Shown: positions 1 through 8,800 of the stretch, piece after piece
Layout: every line of letters begins with the position of its first letter
Position numbering within the stretch: the stretch's first letter is position 1
DNA from: Cryptosporangium arvum DSM 44712
GTDB lineage: Bacteria; Actinomycetota; Actinomycetes; Mycobacteriales; Cryptosporangiaceae
Reading direction: 5' to 3'
Assembly (NCBI RefSeq): GCF_000585375.1
Contig: NZ_KK073874.1
Coordinates: 9,087,913-9,151,912 of the forward strand
Length of the DNA stretch: 64,000 nucleotides
Position numbers and translations under genes: made by a program
The notes under the pieces: model-generated
The model's input: the letters and a program-made list of their open reading frames with translations, nothing else
Told to the model about the DNA's origin: nothing
Database searches by the model: none

Positions 1-416
1 TCGGCTGGATCCGGGCGAGCGAGACCCGCATCCACGGGCTGGTCGAGCTGCGAAAGGCCGTCGACCTCGCGTCGTCGGTCGCCGACCAGCTCGTCGCCGT
101 CGAGTTGATCGCGCGCACCGACCTGGCCCGGCACCAGCGTCGCACCATGCTGACCGAGGCGCTGGCGGCCACCGAGGCGGAGTTGCGGTGCGCCTATCCC
201 GACTGGCACTGGAACCCGATCGACGGCGGCTCGGGCCTCTGGGTCGACACCGGCCAGGACGCCGTCGCCCTGGCCGAGCGCGGCAAGCGGGCCGGCGTCC
301 GGGTGGCCGCGGGCCCCGGTTTTTCCACGTACGACGGACAACGCACGTTCCTGCGGCTACCGGTCTGGCACGAGCCGACCATGCTGCGGGCCGGACTGAC
401 CGCACTCTCGTCCTAG
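1..416 (+). CDS. C-terminal part of a MocR/PdxR-type GntR-aminotransferase regulator (5' partial)
   Basis: The reading frame is open from the left edge (codons in phase with base 3), so only about the last 137 residues are visible. The fragment starts with GWIRASETRIHGLVELRKA, which looks like the small C-terminal subdomain of a fold-type I aminotransferase as found in MocR-type regulators (GntR winged helix fused to a PLP-binding domain). It ends with a two-stranded part carrying GSGLWVDTG and a late F-x-R-L motif typical of these proteins. The helix-turn-helix and the PLP lysine lie outside the window, so the regulator assignment is inference. A plain class I aminotransferase is the alternative. 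The gene ends 10 bases before the next gene, which has a strong AGGAGG site, so the two are probably cotranscribed. Confidence 0.6.
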   Translation, partial: GWIRASETRIHGLVELRKAVDLASSVADQLVAVELIARTDLARHQRRTMLTEALAATEAELRCAYPDWHWNPIDGGSGLWVDTGQDAVALAERGKRAGVRVAAGPGFSTYDGQRTFLRLPVWHEPTMLRAGLTALSS

Positions 417-426
417 GAGGAGTTCC

Positions 427-858
427 ATGGCCCGGTCGTACTACAGCACCGTGTTCGAGCACGACGCCGCCGCCGTCTGGGCGGTGGCACGCGACTTCAA
501 CGGCCTGGCGACCTGGTGGTCCGAGGCCTGCAGCGAGAGCAACATCGAGGACGGCAAGGCCGCTGACCAGGTCGGGGCCGTGCGGGCCTTCCGGCTCGGC
601 GAGGCCACTATTCGGGAACGTCTGCTGGCGCTGTCCGACCTCGAGCGCACCTACAGCTACGAGTTCGTCGGCACGCCGCCGTTCCCGGTGACCGACTACA
701 TCGCGACGCTCCGCGTCACGCCGGTCTCGGACGGCCGCTCGTTCCTCGAGTACAGCGCGGTGTTCGAGTCGGACGAGGCCGCGCGCTGGACCGCGTTCTT
801 CCCGGCCGAGGTGTTCGGGCCCGCGCTCGAGGCGCTGGGGTCCTACCTCTCCCGGTAG
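427..858 (+). CDS. SRPBCC (polyketide cyclase/dehydrase-like) family protein
   Basis: A 143-residue protein with the START/Bet v1-like helix-grip layout: an N-terminal strand running into a DAAAVWAVARDFNGLATW helix, a central set of strands including ERTYSYEFVGTPPFPVTDY, and a long C-terminal helix (FGPALEALGSYL). SRPBCC proteins bind hydrophobic ligands, and many actinobacterial members have no known substrate. The start follows an AGGAGG site 5 bases upstream and sits just after the MocR-like gene, so a shared transcript is likely. The last 16 bases overlap the end of the WYL regulator on the opposite strand. Family is clear; function is not. Confidence 0.8.
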   Translation: MARSYYSTVFEHDAAAVWAVARDFNGLATWWSEACSESNIEDGKAADQVGAVRAFRLGEATIRERLLALSDLERTYSYEFVGTPPFPVTDYIATLRVTPVSDGRSFLEYSAVFESDEAARWTAFFPAEVFGPALEALGSYLSR

Positions 859-1787
859 AGGGCCGCCAGTTCCGAGCCGATCCGGGCCAGCTGGGCCCGG
901 ACCGGCTCGGGCTCGAGCACCTCGACCTGACCGCCCCAGCCGGCCAGATTGCGGGCGATGTCGAGCGGGGTGGGGGCGCCGACGCGGACGGTCGAGCGGT
1001 CGTCGGCCTCGCTCCGCACGTGGCAGTGGCGACCGAAGTGGTCGCGCAGGATCGGCACGAACCTGGTCGCGATGGTGACCGTCGCCCAGGTGCGCGACCG
1101 GCGTTCCTCCACCTCGCCGACCACCTCGGCCCAGGCCTCGGCCAGGGCGAAGTCGTCCGGACGGGTGCTCGGCTCCTCGATCGGTTCCGCGTCGAGGATC
1201 CGGTCGACGCGGAACGTCCGCCGGCCGTTCGCGGTGCCGGCGATCAGGTACCAGATGTCGTCTTTGTCGACGAGCCCCCACGGGTCCACCAGCCGCTCGG
1301 TGCGTTCGCGGCGGCCGTTGACGTAGACCAGCCGGACCTTGCGCCTCCGGACGATCGCGGTCTGCAGTTCGTCGACGCGAGCCGGTCGGCTGCGGTCCCG
1401 CTCGCCCCATCGGGTGCTGTCGATCATCGTGGCGCCTGCGGCCGCTTCGGCGTCGGCGCGGAATGTCCTGGGCAGCGCCTGGACGAGTTTGCGCAGCGCG
1501 GTCTTCGCATCGTCGGACACCGCCGCGGCCGGCCCCACCAGGAGGAACAGCGCCTGGGCTTCGGGCGCGGAGAGACCGCTCAGGTCGGTGCGCGCACCCC
1601 CGACGAGCGACCAGCCCCCGCCGCGGCCGGGCTGGGGATAGACGGGGATACCGGCGGCGGAGAGCGCCTCGAGGTCCCGGCGGGCCGTGGCGACGCTGGT
1701 CTCGAGCTCGGCGGCGAGGTCGGCCGCGGTGATCCGGCCGCGGGCCTGGAGCAGCAGCAGGGTGGCCACGAGGCGGTCGGCGCGCAT
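843..1787 (-). CDS. WYL-domain DeoR-type transcriptional regulator (YafY-like)
   Basis: A 314-residue protein beginning MRADRLVATLLLLQARGRI, the usual N-terminus of YafY-type regulators, with a DeoR-like helix-turn-helix in residues about 5-60 (AADLAAELETSVATARRDLEAL). The WYL region follows at about residues 140-220, including VRLVYVNGRRERTERLVDPWGLV and WYLIAGT, and a WCX-like tail ends the protein. WYL domains are thought to bind small ligands or nucleic acid. The ATG at 1787 is chosen because the frame continues upstream but the homology begins here. It is divergent from the VOC gene, and a perfect palindrome lies between them, which suggests the pair is regulator and target. Confidence 0.9.
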   Translation of the reverse strand: MRADRLVATLLLLQARGRITAADLAAELETSVATARRDLEALSAAGIPVYPQPGRGGGWSLVGGARTDLSGLSAPEAQALFLLVGPAAAVSDDAKTALRKLVQALPRTFRADAEAAAGATMIDSTRWGERDRSRPARVDELQTAIVRRRKVRLVYVNGRRERTERLVDPWGLVDKDDIWYLIAGTANGRRTFRVDRILDAEPIEEPSTRPDDFALAEAWAEVVGEVEERRSRTWATVTIATRFVPILRDHFGRHCHVRSEADDRSTVRVGAPTPLDIARNLAGWGGQVEVLEPEPVRAQLARIGSELAALYRER

Positions 1788-1805
1788 GCGTTGAGTGTGT
1801 CGCCG

Positions 1806-1830
1806 AAAGTGCTCAGGAGGTGAGCACTTT
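1806..1830. promoter_or_regulatory. Perfect inverted repeat, candidate WYL-regulator operator
   Basis: AAAGTGCTCA (1806-1815) and TGAGCACTTT (1821-1830) are exact reverse complements separated by GGAGG. The 10-bp arms lie 18 bases upstream of the WYL regulator start and 42 bases upstream of the VOC gene start. The size and symmetry suit a dimeric regulator controlling both divergent genes. Which protein binds is inference. Confidence 0.7.
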
Positions 1831-1872
1831 GGGGTGGATGCTGAACTCAACCCCGTTCGAAGGAGCTTGGAA

Positions 1873-2274
1873 ATGCTGCGAGGACTCACCACGATCACGT
1901 ACTTCGCCGACGACGTGCCGGCGGCGGTGGCCTGGTACTCGACGCTGCTCGGCGTCGAACCGTACTTCGCGCGGCCGGTCGAAGGCCCGCCGGCTTACGT
2001 CGAGTTCCGCCTCGGCGACTACCAGCACGAACTCGGTCTGCTCGACCGCCGTTTCGCACCGCCGACGGCCCCCGGCGCGGGCGTGGTGGCGTACTGGGCC
2101 GTGGACGACGTCGAGGCCGCCTACGCGCGGCTGCTCGAGCTCGGCGCCACCGAACACGACAAGCCCACCGAGCGCGGCCCCGGCTTCGTCACCGCGTCGG
2201 TCGTCGATCCGTTCGGCAACGTTCTCGGCGTGATGTTCAACCAGCACTACCTGGACGTGCTGGCGACCCGCTGA
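1873..2274 (+). CDS. VOC superfamily (glyoxalase/bleomycin resistance-like) protein
   Basis: A 133-residue single-domain protein with paired beta-alpha-beta modules. The first module reads LTTITYFADDVPAAVAWYSTLLG and the second begins AYWAVDDVEAAYARLLELGA, ending with VVDPFGNVLGVMFN, the classic VOC finish. The ATG at 1873 has AAGGAG 9 bases upstream; longer starts would run into the palindrome region. VOC proteins include glyoxalases, dioxygenases and drug-binding proteins, and no substrate can be read here. It faces the WYL regulator, a frequent arrangement in actinobacteria. Its end overlaps the convergent nucleotidyltransferase by 38 bases. Confidence 0.88.
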   Translation: MLRGLTTITYFADDVPAAVAWYSTLLGVEPYFARPVEGPPAYVEFRLGDYQHELGLLDRRFAPPTAPGAGVVAYWAVDDVEAAYARLLELGATEHDKPTERGPGFVTASVVDPFGNVLGVMFNQHYLDVLATR

Positions 2275-3037
2275 TCTCGTCGAGCGCCCACCGCTGGAAA
2301 GCCCGAGCCTCCGGTCCGGACGGCGGTCGTCCACCCGCGCGTGCGGCGATCGCCTTCTCGATCGACGCGACGCGCGCGGGGGCCGCCCCGGTGGCGACGC
2401 GGCGGCCGGCCGGGACCTTCGGGAGCCAGCCGCCGTGGCGGTGTTTCACCAGCGAGCGGCACGCGCCGAGGATCGCGTCCTCGGTGCCGGGGGCCGGGTC
2501 GTCACCGGACGGTGTCGGCAGGGCGATCCACCAGCTCAGGGCGTCGACCAGGAGCTGGTGCAGGTCGGTGGGCGAGACGTCGGCGAACGCCTCCACCGCG
2601 GGCGGGCCGACCAACGTCCGGCCGGACTGGTGCAGGATGCTGCGGTCCAGCGCGTACCAGAAGTGACCGTCGGCGACCGGCCGCGCGTCGGGAGCGTAGG
2701 TCTCGCGGAAGTCCATCCGCGGCCCGGTGTTCAACTCGACCTCGAATCCCGGCTCGGCCGAACCCGAACGCGCCACCGCCTCCCGGTAGACGACCAACTC
2801 GAGACCACGCGCCGGGCAGGGAAGGTTCTCGTGCCGGAGCGCGGCCACGAGGGCGCGTTTCCGCTCCCCCGCAACCGCGTCCGAGACCGTGAGCGCCACG
2901 TCGACGTCGCTGCGGCCGGGCTGGAAGGCGTCCAGTCCGATCGACCCGGCCGCGTAGACGCCCACGAGGTTGTCTCCGAGCACGCTGTGGGCGGCCGCGA
3001 TCAGATCGTCGAGGTAGCGCCGAACATCACCGTCCAT
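2237..3037 (-). CDS. AadA-like nucleotidyltransferase
   Basis: A 266-residue protein with the polymerase-beta nucleotidyltransferase signature AAGSIGLDAFQPGRSDVDVAL (residues about 29-49, split here as the GS motif and the following DVD metal pair). A third acidic residue is plausible in the LELVVYREAV strand. The helical C-terminal half contains ALDRSILHQSGRTLVGPP, as in ANT(3'')-type streptomycin/spectinomycin adenylyltransferases. Those enzymes transfer AMP from ATP to an aminoglycoside hydroxyl. The fold is well supported, but resistance activity cannot be inferred, since environmental actinobacteria carry many housekeeping homologs. It is transcribed away from the methyltransferase gene and converges on the VOC gene. 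Confidence 0.82.
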   Translation of the reverse strand: MDGDVRRYLDDLIAAAHSVLGDNLVGVYAAGSIGLDAFQPGRSDVDVALTVSDAVAGERKRALVAALRHENLPCPARGLELVVYREAVARSGSAEPGFEVELNTGPRMDFRETYAPDARPVADGHFWYALDRSILHQSGRTLVGPPAVEAFADVSPTDLHQLLVDALSWWIALPTPSGDDPAPGTEDAILGACRSLVKHRHGGWLPKVPAGRRVATGAAPARVASIEKAIAARAGGRPPSGPEARAFQRWALDEISGSPARPGSAG

Positions 3038-3080
3038 CCGATCATCGTGCGGCCGGGGCGGCGGCCGGGCCGTCCAGCGG

Positions 3081-3728
3081 TCAGCGTGTCTTGCGGGCGA
3101 GCAGGAACGCGTGCGGTGCGGTCATCGTCTCGTCGGGCTCGCGGCGCATCCGGGTGTGGACGCGCAGGCCGGCGGCCTCCAGCAGCTCCACCACGCGTTC
3201 GACCGGGTGACGCAGGTAGTCGAGGTCGACCGGGATGCCGAACAACTCGTCGAAGTGCCGCGTCTCGCCGTCGGTCTGGAAGATCAGCAGCGCGTGGCCG
3301 CCCGGTGCCAGGACCCGGGCGAACTCGCCGATCGCCGTCGACAGCAGTTCGTCGGGAACGTGGATGATCGACCACATCGCGGAGAGGCCGGGCAGCGACG
3401 CGTCGGGCCGGTTCAGCGCGAGCATCGAGCCGACCTCGAACTCGAGGTACGGGTGACGTTCGCGGGCCACCGCGACCATCCGTGCGGAGAGGTCGATGCC
3501 GGTGGGTTTCAGGCCCATCGCGTGGAGGAACGCGGTCTGGTCACCGGGGCCGCTCCCGACGTCGACGACCCGCGCCCCGGCGCCGGAATCGGCGATGACG
3601 AGCTCCGCGAACGCGGCCACGAACGCGCGGTCGATCGGGCGGGTGCCCAGGTCGTCACCGGCGAAGTGGTCGGCGTACTCGGCCGCGATCGCGTCGTACC
3701 CGGCTCGCGTTCGTTCGATCTGCGTCAT
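3081..3728 (-). CDS. Class I SAM-dependent methyltransferase
   Basis: A 215-residue protein with the seven-strand methyltransferase motifs: YDAIAAEYADHF near the N-terminus, motif I VVDVGSGPGDQTAFL (about residues 53-67), GIDLSARMVAVAR after strand 2, and LAPGGHALLIFQ. It resembles UbiE/Methyltransf_11-type enzymes acting on small molecules. The ATG at 3728 gives the expected family N-terminus; longer readings lack homology. The start is divergent from the phosphatase gene (40-base gap), and the gene runs towards the nucleotidyltransferase with a 43-base gap. The substrate is unknown. Confidence 0.88.
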   Translation of the reverse strand: MTQIERTRAGYDAIAAEYADHFAGDDLGTRPIDRAFVAAFAELVIADSGAGARVVDVGSGPGDQTAFLHAMGLKPTGIDLSARMVAVARERHPYLEFEVGSMLALNRPDASLPGLSAMWSIIHVPDELLSTAIGEFARVLAPGGHALLIFQTDGETRHFDELFGIPVDLDYLRHPVERVVELLEAAGLRVHTRMRREPDETMTAPHAFLLARKTR

Positions 3729-3768
3729 GGCCGTGCACGCTAGGGGTGGGGTACGACAAGGTGGAGCG

Positions 3769-4170
3769 ATGACTGGCGTCGTAGAACTGCCGTCGGGGGC
3801 CCGGGTGCGTGGGCGCCGGATGCGTGACGTGCCCGACACTCCGGCGGACTTCCTGATCGCGCTGGTACCCGGGCCGCTACCGGCCTGGCCGCACCGCCGG
3901 ATCGTCTGGCCCGACTTCTGGGTCCCGCGCGATCGGGCCGACGCGATCGACGCGCTGAGCGAGGCGCTGACGAAGGCGCACGACGGGGCGTTCGTCGAGG
4001 TGGCGTGCATGGGCGGGCGAGGCCGGACCGGTACCGCGCTGGCGGCGCTCGCGGTGCTGGACGGGATGCCCGCGGGCGACGCGGTGGCGTGGGTGCGAGG
4101 TGCCTACCACCGCAAGGCGGTCGAGACCCCCTGGCAGGCGCGGTGGGTGCGCTCCCTCGGGACGAACTGA
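3769..4170 (+). CDS. Protein-tyrosine phosphatase-like protein
   Basis: A 133-residue protein with the cysteine phosphatase loop ACMGGRGRTGTAL, giving nucleophile Cys80 and Arg86 in the C-x5-R signature followed by Thr. A possible general acid lies in the upstream WPDFWVPRD segment. The short length and the late QARWVRSL end match a small actinobacterial phosphatase family. The ATG at 3769 follows GGAG with 3-4 bases spacing. It is a single-gene unit, divergent from the methyltransferase and closed by a strong hairpin. Substrate (phosphotyrosine or another phosphate ester) is unknown. Confidence 0.8.
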   Translation: MTGVVELPSGARVRGRRMRDVPDTPADFLIALVPGPLPAWPHRRIVWPDFWVPRDRADAIDALSEALTKAHDGAFVEVACMGGRGRTGTALAALAVLDGMPAGDAVAWVRGAYHRKAVETPWQARWVRSLGTN

Positions 4171-4172
4171 AC

Positions 4173-4202
4173 GGGCGCGATCTCCCGAAGGAGACCGCGC
4201 CC
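4173..4202 (+). terminator. Stem-loop terminator after the phosphatase gene
   Basis: The arms 4173-4185 and 4190-4202 pair at 12 of 13 positions around a CGAA tetraloop, 2 bases after the stop codon. There is no U-tract, which is common for actinobacterial hairpin terminators. Confidence 0.65.
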
Positions 4203-4401
4203 GAGGTGGTACGTGTGCCGGCCCGGCAGCCGCCTCTCGGCGAGTGGCCGCTCGTAGCGGCTTAAGGTGAGGCCCGGGGGCATGGACCGGACCGGCACTC
4301 TGTAAAAGGTACCCGGCCCTCGGATCATTCCCACCCCTCCGAGACGTTTCTCGCACGATCGATCGCCGGGTCTCCGCGCCCGCCTGCCTAGGCTGAGATC
4401 G

Positions 4402-5490
4402 ATGGTCTGGATCCCGATCGCCGCCGCAGTCGCGCTCCTGGCGTTGGCGCTCGGCGCCGTCGGGCTCCCGTCCGCGACGCTCTTCGCCGCGCTGCTCGTC
4501 GGCGTCGTGGTCGCCGTCCGACCCTTCGCCCGTCGGCCTCGGCCGGAGGCCGTCGTCGTCGTCGGCGCCGACGACGAGGAAGCGACCACCCGGGTCGAGC
4601 TGCCCGAACTGGCGAACCGGATCGCCCAAGCGTGTGTCGGCGTGCTGACCGGTGCGCTGGTGCAGCCGAGCGCGCTGGGCTCGCTCGCGAGCGACTGGCT
4701 GGTCGTTCTCGCCGCGGTCCTCGCCACGCTGCTGGTGAGCCTCGCCGCCGGTGCGCTGCTCGGCCTGCACCGCGACGTCGACACCGTCACGGGCTCGTTC
4801 GCTCTGATCGCCGGGGGCGCGTCCGGGCTCACCGCGATCAGCCGGGACCTCGGCGCCGACCAGCGGGTCGTCGCGGTCGTCCAGTACCTGCGGGTGCTCG
4901 TCATCGTGGTCTCGATGCCGATCGTGGCCGGAACGCTCCCGGCCGGCGACGGAACCGGCTCCGAACTGACCCCTGGCCACGGAAGCCTGGTGTTCACGGC
5001 CGTCTGCGTCGTCGTCGGTGTGGTGCTGGCCCGGCTGCTGCCCCGGGTGCCCGCGCTCTCGCTACTCGGGCCGATGGTGCTGTCTGCGGTGCTGACCGTC
5101 ACCGGCTTCGCGCACGGGGCCACCGTCCCCACCGCGATCGAACAGGTCGCCTACGCGATCATCGGACTCCAGGTGGGGCTGTCGTTCACCCGCGAGAGCC
5201 TGCGCTCGGTCCGCCGCCTGCTCCCGCTCGCGATCACGTTGGTGCTGGTGCTGATCGTGGCCACGGCCGCGGTCGGTATCCCGCTGCTGAGCCTCGCCGG
5301 CGCGTCCCCGCTCGACGGCTATCTCGCGACCACCCCCGGCGGGCTCTACGCCGTGCTGGCCACCGCGACCAGCACCGGCGCCGACACGACGCTGATCCTC
5401 ACCGTGCAGATCCTGCGGTTGCTCGTCATGCTTCTGCTCGCCCCGTTGATCGCGACGCTGCTGAGCAAGAGAATGAGGCATCCCAGGTGA
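4402..5490 (+). CDS. AbrB-family (PF05145-type) integral membrane protein
   Basis: A 362-residue, almost wholly hydrophobic protein with about ten predicted membrane spans in two similar halves. Each half carries the family's small-residue motif: LIAGGASGLTAISRDLGADQ near residue 138 and ATTPGGLYAVLATATSTGAD near residue 315. This duplicated arrangement is the hallmark of the AbrB/putative ammonia monooxygenase regulator family, whose biochemical role is unproven; transport is the usual suggestion. It begins at ATG 4402 after a 230-base leader and is followed 12 bases later by the zinc-ribbon gene, so the two may share a transcript. Confidence 0.82.
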   Translation: MVWIPIAAAVALLALALGAVGLPSATLFAALLVGVVVAVRPFARRPRPEAVVVVGADDEEATTRVELPELANRIAQACVGVLTGALVQPSALGSLASDWLVVLAAVLATLLVSLAAGALLGLHRDVDTVTGSFALIAGGASGLTAISRDLGADQRVVAVVQYLRVLVIVVSMPIVAGTLPAGDGTGSELTPGHGSLVFTAVCVVVGVVLARLLPRVPALSLLGPMVLSAVLTVTGFAHGATVPTAIEQVAYAIIGLQVGLSFTRESLRSVRRLLPLAITLVLVLIVATAAVGIPLLSLAGASPLDGYLATTPGGLYAVLATATSTGADTTLILTVQILRLLVMLLLAPLIATLLSKRMRHPR

Positions 5491-5502
5491 GAGGCAGCAA
5501 CC

Positions 5503-5775
5503 GTGGACAACGACTACGGGTACGTCGACGGCAACGCCGCCGCAGGCCCGTTACAGGAACTGCTGGCGGTGGAGGCCACCACCGTGCGGGGGCAGTGCAC
5601 CACCTGCGGCCGGACGTCGATGCTCGCCGACACCCGCGTGTACTTCGGCGGTCCGGGCCTGGTGATGCGGTGCCGGGGCTGCGGCTCGGAGCTACTGAGC
5701 GTCGTCACCACACCGACGTCGACCCGGCTGGACGTCAGCGGTCTGACCTGCCTGACCTTCCCGCTCGACGCCTGA
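5503..5775 (+). CDS. DUF6510-type small zinc-ribbon protein
   Basis: A 90-residue protein with two CxxC knuckles, CTTCG and CRGCG, about 25 residues apart, which could bind one zinc ion. The layout (acidic N-terminus, LQELLAVEATTVRGQC, late LDVSGLTCL) matches the DUF6510 family of short actinobacterial proteins of unknown function. GTG at 5503 is the start, preceded by GAGAGG. It lies 12 bases after the AbrB-type membrane gene. Nothing in the sequence shows a catalytic role. Confidence 0.75.
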   Translation: MDNDYGYVDGNAAAGPLQELLAVEATTVRGQCTTCGRTSMLADTRVYFGGPGLVMRCRGCGSELLSVVTTPTSTRLDVSGLTCLTFPLDA

Positions 5776-5843
5776 CCCCCATTCGGTGTACAGAACCGGA
5801 CACCGACCGGTTCTGAGCCACGAAGCGGATATCTTCCCAAGTC

Positions 5844-8800
5844 ATGGGGCCCATCACGGTGTCGGTGCTCGGTCCGGTACGGGCCACCCGGCTCGGTGTA
5901 CCGATCGACCTCGGCGGACCACGTCAACGCTCCGTCGTCGCCCGGCTGGCCATCGCCCAGAAGCACGTCGTCTCCACCGACCGGCTCATCGACGACCTCT
6001 GGGACGGTGAGCCGCCGCCGAAGGCCCTGGCCACGCTCCAGGTGCACGTGTCGCACCTGCGCCGGGCGTTGGAGCCGGAGCGGGCCCGGCGCACCGCGGC
6101 CACGGTGCTGGTCAGCGCCGCGCCCGGCTACGCGCTGGCGCTGCCGACGGACGCCGTCGACGCCTGGCGGTTCGAGGCCCTGCTCGAGCAGGCGCAGGCC
6201 ACCGACGATCCGTCGACCCGGAGCGAGTTGCTGGCCCGCGCGCTCGACTGCTGGTCCGGCCCCGCGTACGCGGAGTCCGCGGACGCGTCCTGGGCGGTAC
6301 CCGAGATCGCCCGGCTGGACGGCCTGCGTCTGGTCGCCCTGGAAAGCCGGGCCGACGCCGAACTGGCGCTCGGCCGGGCCGCGCTGCTCGTGCCCGACCT
6401 GCAACGACACCTGCACGACCACCCCACGCGGGAAGACGCCGTCCGGCTGCTGAGCCTGGCGCTCTACCGCAGCGGCCGGCAGGCGGAGGCACTCGCCGTG
6501 CTGCGTCAGGCCCGCGCTCACCTGGCCGACGAGCTGGGCATCGATCCGAGTCCGGCCCTGCGCCGCCTCGAGTCGTCGATGCTCGCCCAGGCCCCCGAAC
6601 TGGACGTGCCTCGCGCCGCCGCACCGCTCCCCGAGATCACCACCGGAGCCGCGGAGCCGACCGAAGAGCGGCGTGCGCCCGAGACGGCACGCGTCATCGG
6701 GGCGGTCACCAGCCGGACGGGCGCCGGCGTCGTCTGGGTCGCCGGTGAAGCCGGGGCGGGCAAGACGACGCTTGCTGAATCCGTCACCGCGGAACTGCGC
6801 CACCGGGGCTGGCAGGTCGCCTGGGGGCGCTGCCCGGAGGTCGACGGCGCGCCGCCGGCCTGGGCCTGGAGCGAGGTCGTCCGGGCGCTACCCGGCGACG
6901 CCGACGACCCGGGGCTCGCGCCACTGCTGGCCGAGCGCCCGGTCGAGGGCGCGACCGGCGACGCGTTCTGGCTGGCCCGTGCCGTCGCCGCCCTGGTCAC
7001 GGAGGTGACGAAGAGCGCTCCGCTGCTGATCGTGCTCGACGACGTCCACCGCGCGGACGGCCTCACGCTGCAACTCCTGCGCCAGATCGTCGACCAGGTG
7101 GCGCTGCTGCCGGTCGTCGTCCTCGCGACCTACCGCGGCTCGGAGGACGGCGACCAGCTCGCGGCCACCCGGGCCGCCCTCGCCGTGGCCAGCACGCACC
7201 GGGAGTCCCTGACCGGCCTGGACGACGACGGCATCGAGCGGCTCGCGCGCACCGCCGGTCTCCCGCTCGTCGATCGGGAGGTCGTCACGCTGCTCCGGGA
7301 GCGCACCGGCGGCAACCCGCTCTTCGTCCGCGAGCTGGCCCGCCTGATGGCCGCCGAGGGCACGGCGGCCGCGCGCACCGTCGTCCCGACCGGCGTCGGT
7401 GACGTGCTGCGGCGGCGGATCGCCCGGCTCCCCGGCCCGTCGGTGACCGTGCTGCGGCAGGCCGCGGTACTCGGCCGGGAGGTCGACGTCGATCTGCTCG
7501 CCGACGTGGCCGGCCGCGACCCCGACGAGATGATCGACGCACTGGAGACCGCGGTGCTCGCGGGGCTGCTCGACGAACCGGCGCCCGGCCGGGTGCGGTT
7601 CGCGCACGCGTTGATCCGCGACACGCTCTACGCCGACACCCCGGTGCTGCGCCGGACCCGCCTGCACGCCGCCGCGCTCCGCACCCTGGCCGGCCGGGAG
7701 GCCGACGCGGCCACGCTCGCCCACCACGCGGTGGCCTCGGGCAACGACGAGCAGGCGATCGGCTACGTGGTCGCGGCCGCCCGCGCCGCCGAGAAGCTGG
7801 GGGCGCTCGGCGAGGCCGCACAGCAGTGGGCCACCGCGGTCCGGCTGGCCGCCGGCCGGAGCCCCGCCGAGCAGCTCGAACTGCTCCTGCCCTCGATCTC
7901 GGCGCACGCCCGCGCCGGTGACGCGATGACCGCGCGGACGCAGCAGCACACCGCGGTGCGGATCGCGACCGAACTCTCCGACGATGACCAGCTGGTCCGG
8001 GCGTTGGCGGCCTGGGACGCACCGCTGGTCTGGCGGGTCCGCGAGCAGAGCACGATCAGTGCCGACCTCCTCGACCCGCTCCGCGGGCTGCTCCGCGATC
8101 GAACGCTCCCGCAGAGCGTCCGCATCGGCTTGTTGTGTGCCTTGTTCCGGGAAATCGAAGGCGCGGACGACGACGAAGCCCTGCGGACGAGCGCGGAAGC
8201 GCTCGACCTCGCCCGGACCGAGGGGAACGCGCGGCTGCTGTGCGAGGCGCTCAACGTGCGCACGTACGCGGCACTCGGCCCGGATCTCGCCGATCAGCGC
8301 GACGCGCTGGCCGCCGAGCTGCTCGAGGTGGCCACCGAGGCCGGGCTGGTCGACTACCAGGCGGTGGCGCACTGGCTGCTGTTCCTGACCTGCGCCGGCC
8401 GCACCGATCTGACGCGGGCACGCGCACACGTCGACCAGGCGGTGGCGCTGTCGAGCAGCGGTCAGCTCGGCCACCTGCTCGGGGTCATCGGGATCTTCTC
8501 CGGTGCGCTGCTCGTGCTGGCCGGGCGTCACGACGAGGGGCTGCGGCAGTACGAGGTGGTGGCGGCGCGGCTGGCCGAGACCGGCGCGACGAACGGCGGG
8601 TTGATGGCGCTCGTCGGCCGATTCGTCGTGGGGTTCGAACGGGGCGACCTGTCCCCGGTGGTCGGCGACGCGGACTGGTTGGCCGACGCGATCCCCGGCG
8701 CGATGTCCGAGGTGGTGACGTTGTGCCGGCTGGACGCGGGGCGGGAAGCGGACGCGCGGGCGGCCTGGGCGAACCGGGTGCCGGTCGCCAGGGACTACTT

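Noticed and set aside
2237-3037. Aminoglycoside resistance gene
   Set aside because: The fold is a nucleotidyltransferase of the AadA type, but there is no mobile element, integron or drug cluster, and sequence alone does not show aminoglycoside activity.
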